From Streptomyces djakartensis (GTDB taxonomy: Bacteria > Actinomycetota > Actinomycetes > Streptomycetales > Streptomycetaceae), in the NCBI RefSeq assembly GCF_014651075.1, contig NZ_BMWE01000011.1, positions 1 through 64,000 of the forward strand: DNA of 64,000 nucleotides. Reading direction: 5' to 3'. Positions within the stretch are counted from its first letter, which is position 1. Every line of letters starts with the position of its first letter. The notes beneath the pieces are model-generated. The model was not told where the DNA came from, made no database searches, and worked only from the letters and a program-made list of their open reading frames with translations. Of this stretch, positions 16,436 to 24,428 are shown one piece after another. A program made the position numbers and the translations under genes.

Positions 16436-17500
16436 ATGCCGCAGTCAGGTTCTTCCTTCGCGCCCACGGACGATCAGACCGGACAAGAGGCCCGACCGGC
16501 AAACAGAACCGTTGCGGCCGTCGAGAACACGCCACAAGCCGAGGCCGCACAATCCGCCGAAGAGCCCGCCGAACCCACCGGACCAACCGGACCCCCCGCA
16601 TCCACCTCGGTCACCAAAGAACTCGCCCACCGCACCGCCGAGACGGACGTCTTCCCCGCCCGGTGGAGGCGAATCTCCGACACCCGCTTCCGCTTCACCG
16701 CTCACTGGCCGGCCGCCCACGCCTTCTTCGGCCCCGTGGACGACCACCACCAGGACCCGATGATCGTGGGCGAAACGTTACGACAGGCCTCGATGGTGCT
16801 CGCGCACGCCGAGTTCGGCGCCCCCGAGGACACCCACTTCGTCATGTACGACCTGACCGTCTCCACCGACCCGTCCGCGCTGCTGCTGCCGGACGCCGGC
16901 GAGCCGGTCGAGATCGACGTCGTGTGCTCCGAGATACGTCGCCGCGGTCGTGGCCTGCACAGCATGCGCACCACGATGGAGTTCCGCCGGGCGGGACGCT
17001 TCGTCGCCCGCGGCACGGGCAGCACCGGCTGCACCTCCCCGCTCGCCTACCGCCGCCTGCGAGCCCGCCAACTGGCCGACCTGGGCACCCCGGTCCCGCT
17101 GCTGCCCGGCATATCCCCCGAGGTCGCAGGCCGCGCACGCGCCGAGGACGTCGTCCTCGCCCCCACCAGCCGTCCGGGCGTGTGGCGGCTGCGCGTCGAC
17201 ACCGGCCACCCGGTCCTCTTCTCCCGGCCCAACGACCACGTCCCCGGCATGGTCCTGTTCGAGGCGGCCCGCCAGGCCGCGACCGCCGCGTCCGGCCGGC
17301 GCCCTTTCCTGCCGCGCCTGATGACGGCCACCTTCGACCGCTACGCCGAACTGGACAGCCCGTGCTGGATCGAGACCGACGTGTCCGCCGGGGAGCCGGG
17401 CGAGGTCACCGTACGAGTCTCGGGACGGCAGGACGGGGAGTCCGTCTTCAGCGCCACGCTGACCTGCGCACAACCGGCCCGAATACGGGCGCTGACATGA
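16436..17500 (+). CDS. AfsA-like gamma-butyrolactone/butenolide synthase
   Basis: AfsA-type enzyme that condenses a beta-ketoacyl chain with dihydroxyacetone phosphate to start a diffusible signal. After an 60-residue Pro/Glu/Ala-rich tail there are two AfsA repeats: the first begins TSVTKELAHRTAETDVFPARWRR and includes DPMIVGETLRQASMVLAHAEFG; the second includes DHVPGMVLFEAARQAA. The VHK/HR and the Glu-Arg-Q pairs typical of the family are present in both. ATG 16436 follows TGGGGG. It overlaps the next gene by ATGA, so synthase and reductase are coupled. The N-terminal tail is longer than in AfsA or ScbA and is low complexity. Confidence 0.92.
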   Translation: MPQSGSSFAPTDDQTGQEARPANRTVAAVENTPQAEAAQSAEEPAEPTGPTGPPASTSVTKELAHRTAETDVFPARWRRISDTRFRFTAHWPAAHAFFGPVDDHHQDPMIVGETLRQASMVLAHAEFGAPEDTHFVMYDLTVSTDPSALLLPDAGEPVEIDVVCSEIRRRGRGLHSMRTTMEFRRAGRFVARGTGSTGCTSPLAYRRLRARQLADLGTPVPLLPGISPEVAGRARAEDVVLAPTSRPGVWRLRVDTGHPVLFSRPNDHVPGMVLFEAARQAATAASGRRPFLPRLMTATFDRYAELDSPCWIETDVSAGEPGEVTVRVSGRQDGESVFSATLTCAQPARIRALT

Positions 17501-18429
17501 CGGTCGACTTCCTGGTCACGGGCGGAAGCGGCTTCGTCGGCAGTCGCGTCGCGGCCATCGCCGCGGGGCGCCCGGACGTCCGGGTCCGGTACCTGTCCCG
17601 TCGGGCGCGGCCGGGAACGGCCCCCGGTGAACCGGTCCACGGCGACCTCCTCGACCCACCCTCCCTGCGCGGAGTCTGCGCGGACACCGACGTCCTGGTG
17701 CACTGCGCCACACACATCGGCGGCGACGCCGCAACCGCCGAAGCCGTCAACGACCTGGGCACCCGCGCCCTGGTCGAGGAGGCCGTACGCGCCGGAGTGA
17801 GCCGGATCGTGTACCTGAGCACCGCGGCGGTGTACGGCCGCGGCCCCTTCCGGGGCGTACACCCCGGGGAGGTGCCGATCGCGCCCGCGTCGGCCACCAG
17901 CCGCACCCGGGCCGCCGCCGAACGGCACGTCCTCGACGCCGGCGGCCTGGTGCTGCGCCCCCACCTCGTGTACGGCGAGGGCGACCGCTGGGTCGTCCCC
18001 GGACTGGTCCGCGTGCTGCGCGAGCTGTCGGCGACCCTGGCCGGCTGCGAGGCACTCCACTCGATGATCGACGTCGACACCCTGGGGCGCGCCGTGGTCG
18101 CCGCCTCGCTGTCACCGGCGCACGACGGCGGTGTGCACCATGTCAACCACCCCGATCCGGTGCCGGCCGCGGAGCTGCTCGAAGCCGTGTGCACGCAGGT
18201 CGAGGAGCCCGGCGGCGGTGCGGCGGTGGATGTCGCCACCGCCCTGGACCGGGCCGCCGGGTCGCCGCTCGCCCTGCATCACCTTGGCATGCTCACGGTC
18301 GACCACTGGTTCGTGGACGACGCCTTCTGGAAGGACCTCGACTGCTCACCCGGTGAGGGTTTCACCGCCGCCTTCACCCGCGCGGCCCCCTGGTACCGCT
18401 CATTCCTTGGAGACCGGCGCGTTTCCTGA
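17497..18429 (+). CDS. NAD-dependent epimerase/dehydratase-like reductase of the signal locus
   Basis: Extended short-chain-dehydrogenase fold, 310 residues, with TGGSGFVG at 8-15 for the nucleotide and IVYLSTAAVYG for the central strand and active serine (Ser108). The usual YxxxK pair appears replaced: the aligned segment is SATSRTRAAAE, giving Thr134 and Arg138. The ATG sits in the stop of the AfsA-like gene. Partner reductases are known from several butyrolactone loci, so reduction or dehydration of the AfsA product is the natural guess. It is convergent with the P450 gene, 26 bp away. Confidence 0.85.
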   Translation: MTVDFLVTGGSGFVGSRVAAIAAGRPDVRVRYLSRRARPGTAPGEPVHGDLLDPPSLRGVCADTDVLVHCATHIGGDAATAEAVNDLGTRALVEEAVRAGVSRIVYLSTAAVYGRGPFRGVHPGEVPIAPASATSRTRAAAERHVLDAGGLVLRPHLVYGEGDRWVVPGLVRVLRELSATLAGCEALHSMIDVDTLGRAVVAASLSPAHDGGVHHVNHPDPVPAAELLEAVCTQVEEPGGGAAVDVATALDRAAGSPLALHHLGMLTVDHWFVDDAFWKDLDCSPGEGFTAAFTRAAPWYRSFLGDRRVS

Positions 18430-18455
18430 CCGCCTCCGCCTCCTCCGGACCGGCC

Positions 18456-19709
18456 CTAACGGCCCGGGTCCCGTCCGTGCAGCAGCACGGGCAGCTCCTG
18501 GTGCCCCGTCGAGATGATGGACCGCAGCCGCTGCGGGGGCCGGGACGGATCGGCCAGGGCCAGCCGTGGGAAACGGCCGAACAGGGACGTGAGGGCCGTC
18601 GTCGCCTCGGCCATGGCCAGGGGCCGGCCCAGGCAGTGGTGCACGCCATGGCCGAAGGAGACGTGGTCGCGGCTGGTGCTGCGGGTGACGTCGAACCGTC
18701 CGGCGTCCGGGCCGTGCCGCTCGGGGTCCCGTCCGGCACCGGCGAAGGAGACCACGATCGGGTCGCCCTGAGGGATGGTCAGGCCCGGTTCGATCTCGAT
18801 GTCCTGCACGGCGTAGCGCAGGCCCGACATGGCGCCGGGTGCCTCGAAACGCAGCGACTCCTCGATGGCGTCCTCCCAGGTCACCTGCCCGGAGCGGACG
18901 AGTTCGAGCTGGTCGGGGTGGGCGAGCAGGCTGTGCACCGTGTTGTCGATGAGGTTGACGGTGGTCTCGAAGCCGGCGGTGAGCAGCAGGATCAGGTTGT
19001 CCATCAACTCCTGCTCGCTGAGGCTGCCTTGGTCGCGGGCGGCGATGAGGGCCGTCGTCAGGTCGTCGCCCGGGTGCTCGCGCTTGTCCTCGAGGAACGC
19101 GGTCAGCGTGCCGTACAGCTCGACCGCGTTGGCCTGGGCGTCCTCCAGGGAGATCGCCGTGTCGAAGAAGCGGTTGATGATGCGGTAGAGCGCCCCGCGC
19201 GGACCGTCCTCGCCACGCGGCACGCCGAAGAGTTCGCACACCACCTCGTGCGGCACCGGCGCGGCGAACGCGGCCCGCAGGTCGACGACTTCACCCGCCG
19301 GGACCCGCTCCAGGTCGTCCAGCGCCCGGTCGACGATCTCCTGGACACGGGGCAGCAGCGCGTCGACACGGCGTTTGGTGAAGGCGGCGGCCATCGGCTT
19401 GCGCAGCCGGCTGTGGTCCGCGCCGTAGGCGGTGACCATGTTGCGCACCGAGACCCAGATCGCGAGCGGCCAGGTACGGGAGATGTCCCCGTTGATCCAG
19501 GCCGGCCAGTGCTGGAAGGCGTCCTTGCTCGTCTCGGGGCCGGCCAGGAGCCGCTTGTTGAGCTCCAACCCGTTGATCCACCACGCCCGTACGCCGCCGG
19601 GGAGTTCGATCTCCACGGCCGGACCCTGGTCGCGGATCCGGGATATCTCGCCGTACAGGTCCTGGCCGGACGGGTCGATCGTCAGGAAGGGGCATGCCTG
19701 TTGTGCCAC
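18456..19709 (-). CDS. cytochrome P450 of the signal locus
   Basis: Soluble bacterial class P450, 417 residues from GTG 19709. It has the I-helix AGFETT, the K-helix ESLR (ExxR), and the heme loop FGHGVHHCLGRPLA with the ligand Cys359. GTG 19709 (VAQQACPFLTIDPSG) is chosen because GAGGAG stands 9 nt before it. The frame is open to an ATG at 19796, but that would put the ARE-like operator inside the gene. P450s hydroxylate or oxidise the alkyl side chain of butenolide signals in some species (for example avenolide and SRB), so side-chain tailoring is likely. Confidence 0.9.
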   Translation of the reverse strand: MAQQACPFLTIDPSGQDLYGEISRIRDQGPAVEIELPGGVRAWWINGLELNKRLLAGPETSKDAFQHWPAWINGDISRTWPLAIWVSVRNMVTAYGADHSRLRKPMAAAFTKRRVDALLPRVQEIVDRALDDLERVPAGEVVDLRAAFAAPVPHEVVCELFGVPRGEDGPRGALYRIINRFFDTAISLEDAQANAVELYGTLTAFLEDKREHPGDDLTTALIAARDQGSLSEQELMDNLILLLTAGFETTVNLIDNTVHSLLAHPDQLELVRSGQVTWEDAIEESLRFEAPGAMSGLRYAVQDIEIEPGLTIPQGDPIVVSFAGAGRDPERHGPDAGRFDVTRSTSRDHVSFGHGVHHCLGRPLAMAEATTALTSLFGRFPRLALADPSRPPQRLRSIISTGHQELPVLLHGRDPGR

Positions 19710-19765
19710 GACTCTTAGCTCCTCGTTCCAGAGGCTGGGAGACCATCGTGCGACGCGCGTGCCGA

Positions 19766-19790
19766 AAAAACTTGGCATCCGGTTTGTTTT
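19766..19790. promoter_or_regulatory. ARE-like operator upstream of the P450 gene
   Basis: AAAAACTTGGCATCC followed by GGTTTGTTTT lies 57 bp upstream of the P450 GTG. It agrees with the ARE consensus (core CGGTTTGT) at about 22 of 25 positions, and shares the spaced AC...CCGGTTT core with the operator at 16365-16389. It suggests the receptor gene product controls the P450. Confidence 0.65.
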
Positions 19791-19937
19791 GGCCATGGTT
19801 CAAGGGGTGTTGGCGCGCTCCTGGCGTGAAGGGAGTCGGCGGTCCCCGCCAGGGCGCGACGTCCGGGCGCGGCCGGGCCGCCGGCTCGCCTCGCCTCCGG
19901 CCGGGTCCCCTCAGCGGTACGCCATGGCCGTGTCCCT

Positions 19938-20318
19938 CACACCGCCTGCCCCCGCAGGGCCTTGGCGGTGACGCCGACGCCGGCCAGGACGGTACCGGGT
20001 GCTCAGGTGCAGGCCCACGTCGGACGAGGTGGCCTGGGAGAGGCCGCAGGCCATACCCGCCAGCGGGGGCAGCGTCACCAGGACACCGAGGGCGGCGCCG
20101 ATGACGATGACCAGGATGGTCTCGCCCCCGGAGATCGCGAGCAGCCGGCGGACGGTGCCACCGGCGGACTTCATCACCCCACAGTCGCGGCGCCGGCCGT
20201 GGGCAGCCATCGCCATGCTGTCGGCGACGGCGATCACGCTGCAGCCGACGGCGATCACCATCAGCATCATGGCGAGGCTGTCGGTCAGCTTGGCGTCCGT
20301 CTCGTAGTAGGCCAGTAG
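19938..20318 (-). pseudogene. C-terminal fragment of an FtsX-like ABC permease, frameshifted
   Basis: Only the last part of a permease is left. From about 20318 the frame reads LLAYYETDAKLTDSLAMMLMVIAVGCSVIAVADSMAMAAHGRRRDC, then VMKSAGGTVRRLLAISGGETILVIVIGAALGVLVTLPPLAG: two membrane spans with the intervening cytoplasmic loop typical of FtsX domains. Near 19995 the frame is lost and the natural end, GTVLAGVGVTAKALRGQAV and stop at 19938-19940, continues in another frame. The N-terminal hundreds of residues are missing, and no start or ribosome site is present. Confidence 0.75.
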
Positions 20319-20569
20319 TGGACCCGGAGGTGATCACCCAGCCGGTCCGGCCGCGTCAGGACCCGCTCGAGCAGCTGAGTCCCCGGGAGCGCGAAGTGCT
20401 AGCCCTGATCGCGGAGGGCCGCTCCAACGCCAGCCTCGCCCCGCGCCTGTTCATCAGCGAAGCGGCCGTGAACAAGCACATCGGCGACATCTTCAGCAAG
20501 CTGGACCTGCCGGTGGACACCGAGGGCCACCGGCGGGTGCTGGCGGTCCTCGCCTTCTTGCGGGCATGA
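20318..20569 (+). pseudogene. C-terminal LuxR-type HTH fragment of a response regulator
   Basis: The 83 codons match only the output domain of a NarL/FixJ response regulator: LEQLSPREREVLALIAEGRSNASLAPRLFISEAAVNKHIGDIFSKLDLPVDTEGHRRVLAVLAFLRA. The receiver domain with its phosphorylated aspartate is gone. The fragment abuts the FtsX fragment head to head at about 20317, so the junction is probably a deletion or recombination scar. No ribosome site is visible; the GTG/ATG-like codon at 20318 is fortuitous. A small stand-alone DNA-binding protein cannot be fully excluded. Confidence 0.7.
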
Positions 20570-20711
20570 GCGCCGACGTGCGGTACAGGGCACGCCCCGA
20601 CAGTGAGACCGGCCACACCGCAGTGAAACCGGCAGGAGATCAACAAGCCCGCGAGCCGCCGACCGCCCTGCGTGTAAGCATCATCACACCGGGGTGGACC
20701 TTCTCAGAAAA

Positions 20712-20750
20712 GCCAAAAGGGCTCACCGTGATCACGATGAGCCCTTTGGC
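20712..20750 (-). terminator. terminator after tRNA-Leu
   Basis: Long hairpin: aaagggctca and tgagcccttt pair, and the inner cgtgatcacg is itself a palindrome. On the minus strand it is followed by TTTTGG and TTTTCT. It lies 5 bases past the tRNA 3' end. Confidence 0.8.
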
Positions 20751-20754
20751 GATG

Positions 20755-20838
20755 TGCGCGAGGGGGGAGTTGAACCCCCACGCCCTTGCGGGCACTGGAA
20801 CCTGAATCCAGCGCGTCTGCCTATTCCGCCACCCGCGC
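20755..20838 (-). tRNA. tRNA-Leu(CAG)
   Basis: An 84-nt cloverleaf on the minus strand. The acceptor strands GCGCGGG and CTCGCGC pair (one G-U), the anticodon stem CTGGA/TCCAG encloses TTCAGGT with anticodon CAG, the long variable arm of class II tRNAs is present, and the T arm is GGGGG-TTCAACT-CCCCC. CCA is not encoded. The accessory signal locus and the broken FtsX/response-regulator genes lie on its 3' side, the side on which integrating elements usually insert. Confidence 0.95.
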
Positions 20839-21311
20839 ATTGGGTGTGTCCTGGGCGTTGGCCCCTGGGGGGCTGGCGCCTTCCGACACCCAGAACATTA
20901 GCACGCTGGACGGGGTGGGTTCACATCCCTTCTTCCCGCAGGCAGAACGGCCTCCGAACCTTCGGTGGCCTCCCCACGTATCAACGCGTACTGCTTCACG
21001 TATCAACCTCGTACCGGTACCCGCCGTCTCCCCAGGAGGCGGTCCGGGTCCACAGTCCGGTGCGGGACACTGGTCTGCAGCCGCCTCTACGATCCTTGCG
21101 AGGAGTACACGAAGCGGTTACGCGCACCAGTACCACCGGAGGAGTTCGAAGGGGAGCTCCACAGGGAACCTCGTCATGCGTCGACACCCGTCGGCCTGCC
21201 TGACAGGGGGAACCAGCCGATCGAGCGGCGCGTGGATACGATCAGTAAGCAGTACCAGGCAAGTGGCCCGCAGAGCAGTACACAGGACGGCAGCGACGGA
21301 GGAGGTGCCCC
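20839..21311. other. long leader region before the fhaA operon
   Basis: About 470 bases without a convincing gene. It contains a 22-bp-spaced direct repeat (20975 and 20997) and an ECF-type promoter-like pair, GGAAC (21209-21213) and CGTGG (21231-21235), 17 bp apart and 80 bp before fhaA. Short open frames here have no ribosome site and no family resemblance. Confidence 0.5.
20975..21007. repeat. direct repeat cacgtatcaac, 22 bp apart
   Basis: cacgtatcaac at 20975-20985 and 20997-21007; the similarity continues as NNcgtac after each copy. A 22-bp period is close to two helical turns, as for a regulator binding twice on the same face. Confidence 0.6.
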
Positions 21312-22172
21312 ATGGGAGTCCTGAAGAAATTCGAGCAGCGTCTCGAAGGTCTGGTCAACGGCACCTTCGCCAAGGTGTTCAAGTCCGAGGTCCAGCCCGT
21401 GGAGATCGCGGGAGCGCTGCAGCGCGAGTGCGACAACAACGCCACCATCTGGAACCGTGACCGGACGGTCGTGCCCAACGACTTCATCGTCGAGCTGAGC
21501 ACACCGGACTACGAGCGGCTCAGCCCCTACTCCGGCCAGCTCGGCGACGAGCTCGCCGGCATGGTGCGCGACTACGCCAAGCAGCAGCGCTACACCTTCA
21601 TGGGCCCGATCAAGGTGCACCTGGAGAAGGCGGACGACCTCGACACGGGCCTGTACCGGGTGCGCAGCCGTACGCTCGCCTCCTCCAGCAGCCAGCAGGG
21701 CGGACCCTCAGGCGGTGCCGCCGCGCCCGCCGCCCCGCAGGGCGGACGCGCCGGGGGCTACGGCTACCCGCCGGCCGCCGCGCCCACGGGCGCCCCTCCC
21801 ATGCCGTCCGCTCCACCGCCCGGCGGCCGCCCCGGCGGTTACGGCTACCCGCCCGCCGCGAGCGGGCAGCGGCCCCCGGCCGCCGGCGGACGCACCCGCC
21901 ACTGGATCGAGATCAACGGCACCCGCCACCAGATCTCCCGCCCGACGCTGGTGCTGGGCCGCAGCACCGACGCCGACGTGCGGATCGACGACCCCGGCGT
22001 CTCCCGCCGGCACTGCGAGATCCGGACCGGAACGCCCTCGACGATCGCGGATCTCGGATCCACCAACGGCATCGTGGTGGACGGGCAGCACACCACCCGC
22101 GCTACGCTCCGCGACGGCTCGCGGATCGTCGTGGGCAGCACCACCATCATTTACCGGCAAGCCGAAGGGTGA
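21312..22172 (+). CDS. fhaA: FhaA: DUF3662 and FHA domain protein
   Basis: A 286-residue cytosolic adaptor. The N-terminal 120 residues form the DUF3662 domain (MGVLKKFEQRLEGLVNGTFAKVFKSEVQPVEIAGALQRE). A Gly/Pro/Tyr-rich linker with repeated GGYGYPPAA units follows, then a C-terminal FHA domain that binds phosphothreonine (LVLGRSTDADVRIDDPGVSRRHCEI and DLGSTNGIVVDG). ATG 21312 follows GGAGGAGG. First gene of the fhaA-fhaB-pstP-rodA-pbpA-pknB block; in mycobacteria FhaA links PknB to peptidoglycan precursor export. Confidence 0.93.
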   Translation: MGVLKKFEQRLEGLVNGTFAKVFKSEVQPVEIAGALQRECDNNATIWNRDRTVVPNDFIVELSTPDYERLSPYSGQLGDELAGMVRDYAKQQRYTFMGPIKVHLEKADDLDTGLYRVRSRTLASSSSQQGGPSGGAAAPAAPQGGRAGGYGYPPAAAPTGAPPMPSAPPPGGRPGGYGYPPAASGQRPPAAGGRTRHWIEINGTRHQISRPTLVLGRSTDADVRIDDPGVSRRHCEIRTGTPSTIADLGSTNGIVVDGQHTTRATLRDGSRIVVGSTTIIYRQAEG

Positions 22173-22182
22173 AGCGGGGGCA

Positions 22183-22695
22183 ATGTCAGAGCTGACCCTC
22201 ACGGTCATGCGGCTGGGTTTCCTGGCCGTACTGTGGCTGTTCGTGATCGTGGCCGTGCAGGTCATCCGCAGCGACCTGTTCGGTACGCGTGTCACGCAGC
22301 GCGGATCGCGCCGCGAGGCGGGCCGCCAGCAGCAGGCCGCCGCCCGCCAGGCGCCGCCACAGCAGCGCCAGCAGCCCGCGGGCGGCCGGCGCGGCCGTAA
22401 CGCCCCCACCAAGCTGGTCGTGACCGAAGGCACCCTCACCGGCACCACGGTCGCGCTCCAGGGCCAGACCATCACCCTGGGCCGGGCGCACGACTCCACG
22501 ATCGTGCTGGACGACGACTACGCCTCCAGCCGCCATGCCAGGATCTACCCGGACCGCGACGGCCAGTGGATCGTCGAGGACCTCGGCTCCACCAACGGCA
22601 CGTACCTGGACCGGAACCGCCTGACGACTCCCACACCGATTGCGCTGGGCGCGCCGATCCGCATCGGCAAGACCGTCATCGAGCTGCGGAAGTAG
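22183..22695 (+). CDS. fhaB: FhaB/FipA-like FHA domain membrane protein
   Basis: A 170-residue protein with one N-terminal membrane segment (VMRLGFLAVLWLFVIVAVQVI), a Gln/Arg/Ala-rich linker, and a C-terminal FHA domain with LGRAHDSTIVLDDDYASSRHARIY and DLGSTNGTYLDRNRL. The conserved Arg, Ser and Asn of the phosphothreonine pocket are present. ATG 22183 follows GGGGG, 10 bases past the fhaA stop. In mycobacteria the equivalent binds division proteins after PknB phosphorylation. Confidence 0.92.
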   Translation: MSELTLTVMRLGFLAVLWLFVIVAVQVIRSDLFGTRVTQRGSRREAGRQQQAAARQAPPQQRQQPAGGRRGRNAPTKLVVTEGTLTGTTVALQGQTITLGRAHDSTIVLDDDYASSRHARIYPDRDGQWIVEDLGSTNGTYLDRNRLTTPTPIALGAPIRIGKTVIELRK

Positions 22696-22787
22696 TGCTA
22701 CATCATGGATAGGCGCGAGCGGAGCGAGCACGCAGTGGCGGGCCCCACCCCGGCCCCCGGCGCGCTCCCGACCGGAGGGTGGGCAGT

Positions 22788-24401
22788 GTGGCTCGACACG
22801 ACCGGCTGTACCCGGAGCCGACAGGCGAGGTGCGCATGAGTCTGTCACTGCGCTTCGCCGCCGGATCGCACAAGGGCATGATCCGGGAGGGCAACGAGGA
22901 CTCCGGATACGCCGGCCCGCGCCTGCTCGCCATCGCCGACGGCATGGGCGGCGCCGCCGCCGGTGAGGTCGCCTCCTCCGAGGCCATCTCCACCATCGTC
23001 GCGCTCGACGACGACGTCCCCGGCTCCGACGTCCTCACCTCCCTCGGCACGGCCGTCCAGCGCGCCAACGACCAGCTGCGTTCCATGGTCGAGGACGACC
23101 CGCAGCTGGAGGGCATGGGGACCACCCTGACCGCGCTGCTGTGGACCGGCCAGCGCCTCGGCCTGGTGCACGTCGGCGACTCCCGCGCCTACCTCCTCCG
23201 CGACGGCGTCCTGACACAGATCACCCAGGACCACACCTGGGTGCAGCGCCTGGTCGACGAGGGCCGCATCACCGAGGAAGAGGCCACGACCCACCCGCAG
23301 CGCTCGCTCCTGATGCGCGCGCTCGGCAGCGGCGACCACGTCGAGCCGGACCTGTCCATCCGCGAGGTCCGCGCCGGCGACCGCTACCTGATCTGCTCCG
23401 ACGGCCTGTCCGGCGTGGTCTCCCACCAGACACTGGAGGACACCCTCGCCAGCTACCAGGGCCCCCAGGAGACCGTACAGAACCTGATCGAACTGGCGCT
23501 GCGCGGCGGCGGCCCGGACAACATCACCGTCATCGTCGCCGACGTCCTCGACCTCGACACCGGCGACACCCTCGCCGGCCAGCTGTCCGACACCCCGGTC
23601 GTGGTCGGCGCCGTCGCCGAGAACCAGCACCAGCTGCACGACAACGGCATCATGCAGACCCCCGCCGGCCGCGCCTCCGGCCTCGGCCGGCAGGGACGCG
23701 GCCGCGGCGGATCGGGCGGCGACTACGGCACGCCCGGCTCCGGCGACACCACCGGCTTCATCCCGGCGGCCGGCTTCGACTACGGCGACGACGACTTCGT
23801 CAAGCCCAAGAAGCGCGGCAGGTGGCTGAAGAGATCGTTCTACGGCGCCCTCGCGCTGGCCGTCGTCGGCGGCGGCCTGTACGGCGGCTGGCGCTGGACG
23901 CAGACCCAGTACTACGTCGGCGCCGAGGACGAGCACGTCGCCCTGTACCGGGGCATCAGCCAGGACCTGGCCTGGGTCTCGCTCTCGAAGGTCGAGAAGG
24001 ACCACCCCGAGATCGAACTCAAGTACCTGCCGCCCTACCAGCAGAAGCTGGTCGAGGCGACCATCGCCGAGGGCGGACTGAAGAACGCCCAGGCGAAGAT
24101 CGAGGAACTGTCGGTGCAGGCCTCCGCGTGCAAGAAGGAGGCGCAGCGGCGCCAAGCCGAGAGCCGGAACAACGCCAAGACCGGCGAAGGCGAGGCCGGA
24201 GGCACCACGGGAACCACTCCCGCCTCCTTCACGTCCAAGGCCTCGCCGACGCCGAACCCGTCGAACCCCTCGAACCCGTCGGGCTCGCCCTCGGCGCCTG
24301 AGCAGTCCACGCCCCCGACCACGACCGCACCCACTCCCAGCCCCGGCCCCAGCCTCTCGGAGGAAGAGCAGAAGGTCGTCTCGCTGTGCGGTAAGCAGTA
24401 G
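22788..24401 (+). CDS. pstP: PP2C-type Ser/Thr phosphatase PstP
   Basis: Metal-dependent phosphatase opposing the Ser/Thr kinases. The catalytic domain spans about residues 17-255 with GNEDSG, ADGMGG, HVGDSRAYLL, SDGLSG and GGPDNIT, which supply the metal-binding aspartates. A Gly-rich linker, one membrane segment (FYGALALAVVGGGLYGGW), a helical external domain and a Thr/Pro/Ser tail follow. GTG 22788 has GGAGG 9 nt upstream; ATG 22836 is a good alternative and would begin exactly at the phosphatase domain. Third gene of the block, before the FtsW/RodA-like gene. Confidence 0.92.
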   Translation: MARHDRLYPEPTGEVRMSLSLRFAAGSHKGMIREGNEDSGYAGPRLLAIADGMGGAAAGEVASSEAISTIVALDDDVPGSDVLTSLGTAVQRANDQLRSMVEDDPQLEGMGTTLTALLWTGQRLGLVHVGDSRAYLLRDGVLTQITQDHTWVQRLVDEGRITEEEATTHPQRSLLMRALGSGDHVEPDLSIREVRAGDRYLICSDGLSGVVSHQTLEDTLASYQGPQETVQNLIELALRGGGPDNITVIVADVLDLDTGDTLAGQLSDTPVVVGAVAENQHQLHDNGIMQTPAGRASGLGRQGRGRGGSGGDYGTPGSGDTTGFIPAAGFDYGDDDFVKPKKRGRWLKRSFYGALALAVVGGGLYGGWRWTQTQYYVGAEDEHVALYRGISQDLAWVSLSKVEKDHPEIELKYLPPYQQKLVEATIAEGGLKNAQAKIEELSVQASACKKEAQRRQAESRNNAKTGEGEAGGTTGTTPASFTSKASPTPNPSNPSNPSGSPSAPEQSTPPTTTAPTPSPGPSLSEEEQKVVSLCGKQ

Positions 24402-24428
24402 GCAAGCCGTGAGAGGCCCCGTCATACG

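Noticed and set aside
19291..20337. A 348-codon frame crossing the P450 start and the FtsX fragment
   Set aside because: It is a frame-shifted reading of the P450 N-terminus joined to a shadow of the FtsX remnant.
20694..21460. Several short frames around tRNA-Leu and before fhaA
   Set aside because: They cross the tRNA and its terminator, lack ribosome sites and have no conserved pattern.
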